In this document: positions 53,440 through 64,000 of the stretch, piece by piece
Layout: every line of letters starts with the position of its first letter
Numbering within the stretch: the first letter of the stretch is position 1
NCBI RefSeq assembly: GCF_963678635.1
Contig: NC_087064.1
Coordinates: 32,836,369 to 32,900,368, forward strand
Reading direction: 5' to 3'
DNA length: 64,000 nt
DNA from: Symsagittifera roscoffensis
Taxonomy: Eukaryota; Xenacoelomorpha; Acoela; Convolutidae
The notes under the pieces: model-generated
The model's input: the letters and a program-made list of their open reading frames with translations, nothing else
Databases searched by the model: none
Told to the model about the DNA's origin: nothing
Program-made: the position numbers and the translations under genes

Positions 53440-54600
53440 AAAACGTTTTTCAATCCCCAAACAACGCAAAAAGAGGTCACTAGCTCGATATATATTAAAC
53501 CGATACAAAAGACAAAAAATGAAGAAAAAATATGAAATTTAAACAAATATAGCTGGTAAAATTACAACGAATGTAACGAAAAAAATTCGATTCGACCGGA
53601 TTTTTAAAATGCTAAGACAACTTAAGCAACTACAGTGAAATTTGATTGCAACAAATATATACAATTCTTAGATCTGTTAACTAAGCCGACAAAACATAAG
53701 CAGACAAATAAAAGGCCGAAATTTTTTTGAATCGGATTTTTTAACGTTTAAAAAAACCGATCATGGTCAAATTCAAACCCAGGACGTTTGAATTTGCCTT
53801 CGCAGGCGTATTTGTTACCTCCAGGCTAAGTGTACAGGAGACAGTACGAAAATTGAAATTGTTGTGAATGAAGGTAGCACCAGGAGTCGAAAAAGTCTAG
53901 TACCCGATTACAATACCCTTGATTATCGCAAGGGTAAAAAAATGATGTGGAAAAAGGCGAAAAGATTTATTCTAGAAGCCGTTCGTTCAAAAATAATTAT
54001 AATTTCTTTGATGGTTGACACTAGATTTTGAATTAACTGCCTTGAGATTAATAGCTAGAGGTATTTTTTGAGCGGAAACAGCGTGAAATTGGTAAAAAAT
54101 TAAAAGAATTACCTATTCCTTGTGAGTCTGAATAAATTTGAATGATGATCCATCTGCATACCTTTCCTCCAATGATCAAAAAAATTTTACTTTTTGTTTA
54201 ATATCAGACAGATTTCAATTCAGTCTTATAAAAGAATTGATTGAGTAAACGGAATTAATTGCAAAGGCGTATATGAGTGAAATTTTACTGTATGAGAAAA
54301 AATTATGAGCTGGATTCATTATGATGCGCTTTCACTGTCGGCTAGAATAAGTTCAAATTACACAAATTTCAAACTTGCAATGATGACAAACTACAACCCT
54401 ACTGCACCTTTTCAGAAGCTACTAAAAAGTTTTCAACCACACTATCATCTATTTTTACAGAAATTTCAAACATTTGATTGCAAAAAAAACTTTTGCATTT
54501 TTGTTTTGATGCCCAAGTTACTTTTTTTGAACTACGTTACATCAGAAAAGACAAATCACTTGACAGCTAATGGCACATTGTCACGCTTGTAATTGATCAA
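53440..54600 (+). repeat. Older relative of the 1,021-bp unit
   Basis: Follows the same order as 50660-51590 (GCTCGATATATATTAAACC, tRNA-like segment, CAATACCCTTG tail, TTGCAATGATGACAAACTAC) with more substitutions and indels. Confidence 0.75.
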
Positions 54601-54894
54601 AATTACAAAAAAAAACAGCTCCCACTTGCAAAACTTACTACTAGGATAACTTTTGTTTAGATTGTCCGATTGTTATGAAAAATAGCATCCTGATTAAAAA
54701 GGCAATTAAAATATATGTTGTCTTATATTAGCTTGTACAATCACTAGTTACATCATAAAATTGAGGCTTATGTGAGGTGTAGGTGCTATTCTTCTGATCT
54801 CGCAGATGGAAAAATTTGTATACCATAGATATAACGTTTAAACTCCAGTACTTTAGCAACCTAACAACTAACTCAACCATTAGTTAAAAACAGT

Positions 54895-56980
54895 ATACAG
54901 AGGCGAAGATGAGCATCGCACAACTTGCGATGCAAAACAGAAGCCGCTAAGTCGGAAAAAAACCGAAAAGGTCGAAAAAAAACTAGATCTATCAAAATAA
55001 GGCTAGTTTTGAAACGAAAACATGCCAAGACAACATATTGAGAAATTAGTATCGGAACAAACTTACCGAGCGGTGAAAAAGCCAAGAATACCTTTGCAGA
55101 AACCTTTCAAGTCGAAAAAAATCGACAAGACTAGGACTAAGTTATTTAAATCACACTCGCCCTCAAAACACATAAACACACTCAACTTCATTTCCTCGAC
55201 AAATGAAACAATATGCGATCACTAAGCAATTTTTCCAAAAAAGAAAAATTTAAAAAGCTGAAAAAATGCAAAAAAAAGTTATGGCTACTTTAAAGTTAAT
55301 AAGTCCCCCTCACGCTCAAAACACAAACACGCGCATATTAAAAGTTTTGTTGCTCGTCGAAAGACGCAGTATGAAGCTATTAAGCGAATTTTATATAGGC
55401 CCGAAACAAATATCAAGCGGGACAAAAAAAACGAAAAAGCCGAAAAATATAAATATTCTATCAATATTTTAGCTTTTTGTGCAATCCAGAGGGGAACATA
55501 AAGTTTTTATTTCACTTAAAACTACTCAAAAATAGTAAACTTGAAACTACATAAAAATAAGCCGAAATCATTTGGGCAGAATAAAGTTTTTCAGCGAAAA
55601 AATATATATACGAAGTCAAAGCTATATACGAAAAGGTCGAAAAAAAACTAGATCTATCAAAATAAGGCTAGTTTTGAAACGAAAACATGCCAAGACAACA
55701 TATTGAGAAATTAGTATCGGAACAAACATACCGAGCGGTGAAAAAGTCAAGAATACCTTTGCAGAAACCTTTCAAGTCGAAAAAAAAATCGACAAGACTA
55801 GGACTTATAAAAAAAAGTTATTTAAATCACACTCGCCCTCAAAACACATAAACACACTCAACTTTATTTGCTCGACAAATGAAACAATATGAGATCACTA
55901 AGCAATTTTTCCAAAAAAGAAAAATTAAAAGCTGAAAAAATGCAAAAAAAAGTTATGGCTAATTTAAAGTTTATAAGTCCCCCTCACGCTCAAAACACAA
56001 ACACGCGCATATTAAAAGTTTTGTTGCTCGTCGAAAGACGCAATATGAAGCTATTAAGCGAATTTCATATAGGCCCGAAACAAATATCAAGCGGGACAAA
56101 AAAAAACGAAAAAGCCGAAAAATATAAATATTCTATCAATATTTTAGCTTTTTGTGCGATCCAGAGGGGAACATAAAGTTTTTATTTCACTTAAAACTAC
56201 TCAAAAATAGTAAACTTGAAACTACATAAAAATAAGCCGAAATCATTTGGGCAGAATAAAGTTTTTCAGCGAAAAAATATATATACGAAGTCAAAGCTAT
56301 ATACGAAAAGGTCGAAAAAAAACTAGATCTATCAAAATAAGGCTAGTTTTGAAACGAAAACATGCCAAGACAACATGCTGAGAAATTAGTATCGGAACAA
56401 ACATACCGAGCGGTGAAAAAGTCAAGAATACCTTTGCAGAAACCTTTCAAGTCGAAAAAAAAATCGACAAGACTAGGACTTATAAAAAAAAGTTATTTAA
56501 ATCACACTCGCCCTCAAAACACATAAACACACTCAACTTTATTTGCTCGACAAATGAAACAATATGAGATCACTAAGCAATTTTTCCAAAAAAGAAAAAT
56601 TAAAAGCTGAAAAAATGCAAAAAAAAGTTATGGCTAATTTAAAGTTTATAAGTCCCCCTCACGCTCAAAACACAAACACGCGCATATTAAAAGTTTTGTT
56701 GCTCGTCGAAAGACGCAATATGAAGCTATTAAGCGAATTTCATATAGGCCCGAAACAAATATCAAGCGGGACAAAAAAAAACGAAAAAGCCGAAAAATAT
56801 AAATATTCTATCAATATTTTAGCTTTTTGTGCGATCCAGAGGGGAACATAAAGTTTTTATTTCACTTAAAACTACTCAAAAATAGTAAACTTGAAACTAC
56901 ATAAAAATAAGCCGAAATCATTTGGGCAGAATAAAGTTTTTCAGCGAAAAAATATATATACAAAGTCAAAGCTAGTAAAA
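54895..56980 (+). repeat. Three tandem copies, period 665-675 bp
   Basis: CATGCCAAGACAAC begins at 55021, 55686 and 56361. The second and third units are almost identical; both contain the same 95-codon ORF (55889-56176 and 56564-56851). The first unit has small indels that break that ORF. A hairpin module (54899) opens the block. Confidence 0.92.
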
Positions 56981-57039
56981 TTGCAAATAGCAAAAATATC
57001 AAAACACTTAAAGCAACAGCAATGTAAAATGTATACAGC

Positions 57040-57270
57040 AAATAAACTATTTTACGATGGCAACTAGGCCGACAAACATAAGCAGGCAAATAATGAGCAA
57101 ACAATTTTTTTGAAACCGAATATCTCCCAATCCAATAAAACACAGGTCCCGTCAGATTCGAACCCAAGAGCTTCGCCGTCCCAGAACCCAAGACTAAGTG
57201 TACTGGAGACGCAAAAAAAACGAATTTAATGTGAACTGAACATATATTTATATTTTTAATTTTTACCATG
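57040..57270 (-). mobile_element. tRNA-like SINE piece (family B)
   Basis: GGTCCCGTCAGATTCGAACC (box B on the minus strand) and AAGACTAAGTGTACTGGAGAC, as in the 26.6 and 51.0 kb copies. Confidence 0.6.
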
Positions 57271-58449
57271 CTGAGACTAAAGTTATTTACGGGAGAAAAC
57301 TCTAGAAAACGATTGCATCAAAAAATTCATTTATCCACCCACGAAGTGAGAAGGAGCTTTGTACATGAGTAGTTAAGTTTCTTTTCATCAGATAGATTCG
57401 ATAAAAACTATACTAAAGCCTATGAGTTGTCACATAGCGCCAACAAACTTTAGATGGCGCCCAGCAATTCTCAAGAGGCGATGCACCACTTGCAATAAAA
57501 CATAAACATAGCTTAGAAAACTAGCCGACAATAGACGGAAGCCACAAACAGAAGCCGAAAAAAACATCAAAAATTCTATAGATTTATCTCAATTTAGCTT
57601 GAACAAAGTCGAATATGAGAAAAACATTACATGTGAGACAATTGAAAGTTAAATGAGAATTGAGCCGAAAACAAATGTTCTCATACAAAAAACTTCAAAA
57701 ACGCAAGGAACAACAACTTTTTTTGCAAACCTGATCAAAACATGTTGCTTGAAGAAGTACAGATTTGACAAAAAAGATTCAGTGATTCACTTAGACAAGT
57801 TGTCAGATTTTGAAAAATATTTCGGTGATTTTGTTAGACAAGTTGTTAGATTCTGTCAGACTGTTCCGATTCGATAATGCTCGCTAAACACATGCAAATT
57901 CAAGAAACTTAGCTTGTCTTCTACAGAACTGAATGCTGCACAAATGATTCAGTGATTTTGTTAAACTAATTGACAACCCGAAAAAAATTATATATTCCAA
58001 TTTGGTAACGCTTGCTAACCGCAAGTGTAATTATAGTATAAACGGATTATAGTATAAAACCTTTTCTTTGAAATTAAGCTTCTGAATCAAAATTGCACTT
58101 GAAAAAACGGAAAATTGGCCGACGAAATTAGGACGAGAGCCACGATTCTAAAAAATCATCTTTTTTTAAATAACTTTTGAAAAATTATTTAAAACCTGCA
58201 ATCAACTACAAGGTAGTTGTATTTGATTCTCATAAAGTTGAGAATGACAGCGCATCCTGCACTGTAAAGCACAGTATTTTAGAAAAGTACTATTTTCTTA
58301 GGCAGTAGAATTATTTGGAGCAGTAATTTATGGAAAAATTTAGTTGTTTATGGAAAAAGGACTTGTTCCCGATTACAATTAAGTACACTAGCTCTCGCAA
58401 GTGAAAGGATTCAATAATGAAATTCAATTTCTTACAGATAGCAATTAAT
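57271..58449. other. Intergenic, no gene seen
   Basis: A decayed hairpin module (57475) and loosely related AGACAAGTTGTTAGATT segments (57800-57860). A 74-codon ORF at 57653 looks like chance. Confidence 0.4.
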
Positions 58450-58790
58450 TACCCAGAGGCAAAGCTGCGGTTCCGAAACACTAACGAGAACACAAAAAGC
58501 CGCTCTATAAAATGCAATAAGAAAAAATAGAAATAAGCCTCGAATTAGTAAAATTTCGGCTAAGTCTCGGATTCGATCTGCGACCGAGATTATGAGTCTC
58601 GCGCTTTTACCACTCAGACACAGACGCTTAAAAGCTCAAAAAAACAAGCCACAAATAAATCAGAGAACAGTTGCTATGAAATTTACCAATGCAAAAGATC
58701 GTGATTATAGCAAAATTGCCACCAAATAAGTGAACACTTTTATTTGCGAGTTAGGTCAGAAAAAAGAGGTTCGTACTAATACACTACACT
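58450..58790 (-). mobile_element. tRNA-derived SINE (family A), copy 3
   Basis: Contains AATAAGCCTCGAATTAGT, a degraded box B (GGATTCGATCTGCGACC on plus), CAGAGAACAG-TGCTATG and TGAACACTTTTATTTGCGAG, in the same order as in copies 1 and 4. Confidence 0.8.
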
Positions 58791-58799
58791 CGCCAGTTT

Positions 58800-59060
58800 A
58801 AGCAGAGGCGAAGCTCATCTTCGCACAACATGCGATACAGCGAGCCACCGAATCGTAAAAACAAGATAAAGAACGCCAAAAAAAAACAACCGAAATTTCA
58901 AATGTTTATTTCAAATTTAAACTCATTTTCATGAAAACCTGGGAAGGAAAACAACAGCCAGCATTGAAATAGCATAAAAGTTACCGAGCGGTAACTAAGC
59001 AAGCGAAACCGGGATAAATGTTCACGCAGAGGCGAAGCAGAGATTCGCACCACTTGCGAT
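58800..59060 (+). repeat. Two hairpin modules 222 bp apart
   Basis: CAGAGGCGAAGC occurs at about 58802 and 59024, each followed by TTCGCAC and TTGCGATAC-like sequence. Between them is ACCGAGCGGTAACTAAGC, also found at 55.07 and 62.49 kb. Confidence 0.65.
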
Positions 59061-60090
59061 ACAACAAACATAGGACACGAAGTCGAAAAAATTGAAAAGA
59101 AAATAGGATGAACCGAAATATTCGTATATCTCAATAAAAAACCTAGTGGCCCAGCTCAAGCTGGAGGTAGCTGTTTGATATTTTAAGAGTTTTTCATACT
59201 GATGCGGGATGCGATGGGTAACTTCAAAAATTGGACTTTGGCCAAAACGGTAGTTACTCTTCTGAAATAGTTGGGACTAAAAAATTTTGAGAAATTGGGA
59301 TCTTTCAAAAGACATAACATTTTTATTTCAAAAAATAAGGAGTCGCTGCTTGGAAGGGTACTTTAAGAAATTTATAAAAACGGTCAAAACTCAATAACCT
59401 AGCTTTCCGAAATCCATACCGTGTTTCTGCAAAAAAGATCGTGGTCGCTTTTGCAGAAAAAACTGCCAAAACCAGCCTTCTCGATTGAAAACTTAAAGAA
59501 TTTGAAAAGTAGTTTTCGATAAAAGTCAAAAAGAATCAAAAAATGGTCGAATAGTCAAATATCTGACTATTCCGAAGGCCAGAACTTTCTGTGTAAACAG
59601 TTCAACCGTAGCCGCTTATGCAGGGGAGTTTTATACAGCCCCTTCTATTCATTGAACCAAAATCTTAGATTCGGTAGAGTAGTTTTTGTGAAACTCTTCA
59701 AAAAAAAACTCAAAATCAGACTTCAGACTTGGTGCAAAATGAAAAATTACGGAAAATTATGGTAAAAACTTCTTCAAAAACCAAAATTAAATCCATGCTA
59801 AAACAGGAAGATAAAAATTTAGAAGCAGATAATATAAAGGCCATTTAAACCAAAAACGGAAAATGAACCAACAGATACTAGTCCGAAAATCACGAGCCTA
59901 AAACCAACAGATACTAGTCCGAAAACCACGAGCCATTCTTGCAAGATGTTCATTTGAAAAATAATTAATGCCCGAAACGTACTCCACCTATTTTCTACCC
60001 AGATGAGGTAGTTTTAATTGAATTTTCAAAAATTGAGCATGTTTAGAAACTGACCACTCCAACAAATTGGACATTCTCTTTTTGGACATT
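59061..60090. other. Intergenic, no gene seen
   Basis: A short direct repeat, AACCAACAGATACTAGTCCG (about 59866 and 59900). Nothing else recognised. Confidence 0.4.
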
Positions 60091-60091
60091 G

Positions 60092-60437
60092 GAGAATTTT
60101 TGTTGCTAGTCGGTCGGTTCAGATTTTTGGCACAGCTACTTTTTCCCAAAAAATTTCTCCAAATTCTGCTTCTAAAAATCACATTAAAACATTAACGAAT
60201 TTCTTTAACACCCTTGCGATAAGCAAGGGTATTGAAATCGAGTACAACACTTTCTCCCGTAAATGAAAGTCATTTACGGGAAAAAAAGTGTTGTACTCGA
60301 TTTCAATACCCTTGCTTATCGCAAGGGTGTTAAAGAAATTCGAAAATGTGATTTTTAAAAGCAGAATTTAGAGAAATTTTTTGGGAAAAATTAGCAGTGC
60401 CAAAAATCTGAACCGACCGACTATCAACAAAATTCTC
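60092..60437. repeat. Large foldback, arms of about 165 bp
   Basis: The left arm from AGAATTTTTGTTG and the right arm from CAACAAAATTCT are inverted copies, interrupted by one indel of about 10 nt. The centre is a perfect stem, CCCGTAAATGA with its complement around AAG (60256-60280). The arms carry the ACCCTTG-CAAGGGT tail motif of family B. RNA from here would fold into one long hairpin. Confidence 0.9.
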
Positions 60438-60439
60438 AG

Positions 60440-62750
60440 ACATCATTAGAAAATAAGACAAAACTTGCTTTGAACTAAGTCCAAGCAAACTAAGACAAAG
60501 AAAGAATCCAAAAAATTACAAGCAAAATATGAACAATTTTTTTTAAAATTAAAAGTAATTGGTGGTCTGATGGTGCCACTTAAGACCCCTTAAAACCGAG
60601 CCTCTTGCAGAGAGAATTTATCGTTCTACAAAATATAGACTGGAAAGAACTTGAAGTCAAATAAAAATCAAATGACGAAAAAGCTGATTGAAAACTATAC
60701 ATTGAAGATTGCGAATTAACTCATGACCTCAGTTACCTTCGCCAAAAGAATATGATAAAAACAGCAAGTGATTCGAAATTTTCTTCTTTATTTTTTGACG
60801 TTTTTTCAGAAAAGGTCAACAAGTGGTTGACAAATTTCAAACCATTTCATACCTAGTTAAAGTTGAATCAATATCAAAAAACGACTGGATACAGAAAAAT
60901 TACAAAAAAAAACATAACGTAAACAAGCCGACATAATTTAAGATGTCATTTAATGAGCTGAACAACAGCCAAAACATTTTCATTTAAAAAATCATACAGA
61001 AAAATCTTGCATCTACCACCTACTAAGCAAGCTGTAGCCCTATACGTAAGATCTATATTGTGTAAAAATATGAAGATGCATATTTGTGAACTTACCAATC
61101 CGAACTTGCTTCGAAAGGTACCATTCTGAGAGCAATTTTATCTTCATGAAAAATTTCTAGCACCAGCTTGATACGAATTGAAAAACCTTTGCTTACGAAC
61201 AACCTTTCCATACCTTTACGACGAAAATTAGAACGAAACCCACAAACACGAAAAACAAATGAAATTTTGTTTTATCAGCTTTCATTCAAAAAAAAAATTT
61301 TTTCAATGCACATATGAACTTTTATAATAGCACCTACACGTGTTGGAAACGGCACGCTTTATATAGTTTTGTATAAAAAAATCTGTAAAAAGCCCGATAA
61401 CAAGACATTCATTTCGCACGTGTGAAAACGAACACTACTATCAGAGTCAGACTTTATCTGAAAATGTCCACGAGGGGGAGCAAAGCAGACATACGATTTG
61501 GTCATCAGAAAAGAAAACCGAACCGCTCAAATACTACAATCTTTTCAACGATCGCTGGACTCAGAGGATCACCGACAATTGGGACTTCTTAGTGATATCA
61601 ATATCTCCAATGAGATGAAACGAAGAGGAACTGAACAGCATATTACTTCCATCTCAATCAGCATTCGATTGATACTTCTGAATTTTCAGTGTAAAAAAAT
61701 GTTGAAATTGTTGCTTTCTAGAGGAACTTGGATCAGGCTAAGCGAGCGCGAGAAGCTTTTAAAAATGAAAAACTTGAATAAGTTTTAAAAACTATTTTTT
61801 TTAGCTGTGATAAGCTAACTTTTGAAGCTTTAATTAGCGGTACCAAAAATTGTTTTTGATAATTATCATCAATTTAAACTATCTCTAAGCATTTACGGCA
61901 ATCAGAGACCACAGAAATTAAACAGAAAAATGTGTGACTTAGTTGAAAATTAGTGAACTTGGATTGGTTCAAACTCGGAAACTTGGATTGGTTCGAACAC
62001 GGGCTAAGCAGATCTTCACTTTACTTGCATTACAAAATGATTGGCTATGATTCAGTGTAGACGATACGACAACGCGCACTTCAAAGATTTTTTTGTGCAA
62101 ACACAACGAAAAAATGGAACTCAATTACATGCACATTTCGGAATTTTACGAATGACATTAGGATTGACTGAAAAAGCTGAACGTCCAAAACACTCCTTGT
62201 TGCGGTAACTAAGCAGACAAAGGCTAGCCTAAAGCAGTCAAACATTTTTAGTTTGTCCAAAACGGATCCTTTCCGAACTCGAACTCCATTCGCTTGTCAT
62301 CTCAAGCATGTGTGACACTAATGCGCCTATGCTTTTGTTGAAATTGAATTCAATAAACAGAGCTTCCCACCATTTTCGATACATGAAAAACAAAGCATGA
62401 CAAACTGGCCATTTATTATGAGAAAAACATGGCCAAATAAGTCAAGGTACAAATTAAACCTGCATCGAAACATGCGAAACAACCTGCAACTTACGAAGCG
62501 GTAACAAAGCCAAAAACACCTAAGACACCCGTTGAGACGAAAAGATGTTTTCATAATTTCCTGTTTTAAGACCCCTCTGAAACAACTGAAACTCTACTAC
62601 ATAGAAAAAAAATTGAATAAAAGGAGTAGTTAAAATAAAGACAAATTTGAGAAAATGAGTGTTTCATTTTTATTTGAAGTTGTTTTCCTTGAAAAAATAC
62701 GTTCCTTTTTGATAAAGCTAGCAAATCGCACATATGAAATAGCAAATTAA
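60440..62750. other. Intergenic, no gene seen
   Basis: About 2.3 kb. A doubled GAACTTGGATTGGTTC-like segment (61950-62000) and a 96-codon ORF at 61498 without supporting features. No family identified. Confidence 0.35.
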
Positions 62751-62751
62751 A

Positions 62752-63110
62752 CATAGAGGCGAAGCTTCGCTTCGCAAACGCTAGCGAGAGCACGAGAAAA
62801 AGCAGCTCAATAAAAAGGCATTAAGAAAAAGTAGAAATAAGCTTTGAATTAGTAAAAATTCAGCTACACCTCGAATTCGAACCTTCTTCATACTGCTCCT
62901 AGAAATTCGAGTCTCACGCACTAACCACTCAGCCACGGACCTTCAATTTATAACAAACACTAGGCCAGATAAAGCAGAGAACAGATGCTATGCAATTTCC
63001 AATCTTACAGTAAAATTTCCATATAAAGGGACACTTTCAATGAACACTTTTATTTGCGAGTTAAGTTAGAAAAAAAGAAGGTTGTACTTATACTTAAGCT
63101 GCTCGCTAGT
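62752..63110 (-). mobile_element. tRNA-derived SINE (family A), copy 4
   Basis: The best preserved head: minus strand GTCCGTGGCTGAGTGGTTAG and box B GGTTCGAATTCG. The body and GAACACTTTTATTTGCGAG end agree with copies 1 and 3. A CAATAACCTTG/CAAGGGTAAAG tail follows at 63185. Confidence 0.82.
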
Positions 63111-64000
63111 GTAAACACGTATAACAATTTCAAGAGCGACTTCTGTAACGAAGTTCTTTCGCGGAAAAAATGTCTAGAACCCGGTTGCAATAACCTTGTT
63201 TATAGCAAGGGTAAAGAACAAGAAAGTCCCATTCCAAGATCAAAATATGAAACCATTCCCAGATCAGACATTCACAATGCTGAAAGAGTAAGTGTTACAT
63301 CTTAGCATAAATATCTCACAACTTTTTCATCTATTTCTAAATCTCAATCGGGTTGAAAAGCAAATAATAAAGATGTGATTTAATAATAATCATATTTTAC
63401 AATAAAATAGCAACAGAAAACCATTTTTGTATATAAATAAACAAATCTCATTCTAACAAGAATGAGCACCAAATTTAGGCATACTAAATCAGGTCTCATA
63501 TTATAGTTCTGTGTCTCGTGTTTACTTAGATTGCAATTAGACCTGAAATAGTTTACCTCTGCGACAGCTTCCAAGACATTTAATAAAGAGAACAAAGATG
63601 ACCTTCTGAAACACCAACAATGAAAACACACGCTTCGTTTCTTTAATTACAACTACAGTTGAAAGCCGAACCATTTGACACTAATAATCAAAATCAACCT
63701 GGAATCTTAAAAAATCGCAATTTCAATATTTTGTAAAATAGTTCTCTGGATCGTTCGACAATCGGAATGCGAATGCTTTATCGGCGCCAAGCTAAAAATT
63801 GATCGATTTATTACTCGAGGAAAATTAATCTACAATAATACACATCTAACTATGGATTAAGATTAGGTACTATGAACACAACGGATATGATTTCATATGG
63901 AGTGGACGATCTTCTTACTGACAGCATTTCGAGCTGATTGAGATCAAATTGACCTAGTTTTTCTTTGACAAAAAACAATCAATTTCACCTAAATACTTTG
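63111..64000. other. Intergenic to the right edge
   Basis: After the tail motif at 63170-63215 nothing is recognised. Confidence 0.4.

Noticed and set aside
55889-56851. Two identical 95-codon ORFs as genes
   Set aside because: They lie in recent tandem copies of a repeat, the older copy is broken, and the protein shows no domain or signal.
61498-61788. 96-codon ORF
   Set aside because: No domain, signal, repeat conservation or gene context.

Overview
The window is animal nuclear DNA: AT-rich, with GT-AG introns, tRNA-derived SINE-like repeats, hAT-type MITEs and an LTR retroelement. The species cannot be named from sequence alone. Two host genes sit head to tail on the minus strand only 233 bp apart. 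Each has an AG splice-acceptor-like site 21-22 nt before its start codon, which fits (but does not prove) a lineage with operons and spliced-leader trans-splicing, such as a larvacean tunicate.

Layout. 1 to about 12.5 kb: the 3' part of a Ty3/gypsy-type element, with a pol that runs off the left edge, two tiny hydrophobic ORFs, an ORF with no start codon, an env-like glycoprotein ORF and a last ORF followed at once by a 79-bp intron, then a long 3' non-coding region that probably holds the LTR. 12.5-14.8 kb: a cluster of CAGGGGCGGAT-type hAT MITEs and a broken gene copy. 15.9-17.4 kb: an old satellite of about 85 bp. 18.7-24 kb: segmental duplicates around one intact secreted-protein gene (22.6 kb) and a remnant of its 3' end. 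24-29 kb: dispersed repeats. 29.1-35.8 kb (minus): a three-exon divergent histone H3 gene, probably the centromeric H3. 36.0-50.2 kb (minus): a complete ten-coding-exon ASCC3 helicase gene of 2262 codons. 50.2-64 kb: no gene recognised; tandem duplications of about 1,021 and 675 bp, SINE-like copies and a large perfect-looking foldback.

The host genes: ASCC3 is the two-cassette Ski2-like helicase used in collided-ribosome rescue and in alkylation repair. The neighbouring histone keeps the H3 tail residues TKQTARKS but has the two-residue longer loop 1 and QEAAEA helix typical of CENP-A. If the two are co-transcribed, a housekeeping helicase promoter would drive the centromeric histone. Both introns of the histone gene and most large ASCC3 introns are filled with one dispersed repeat family (family C), MITEs and SINE-like pieces.
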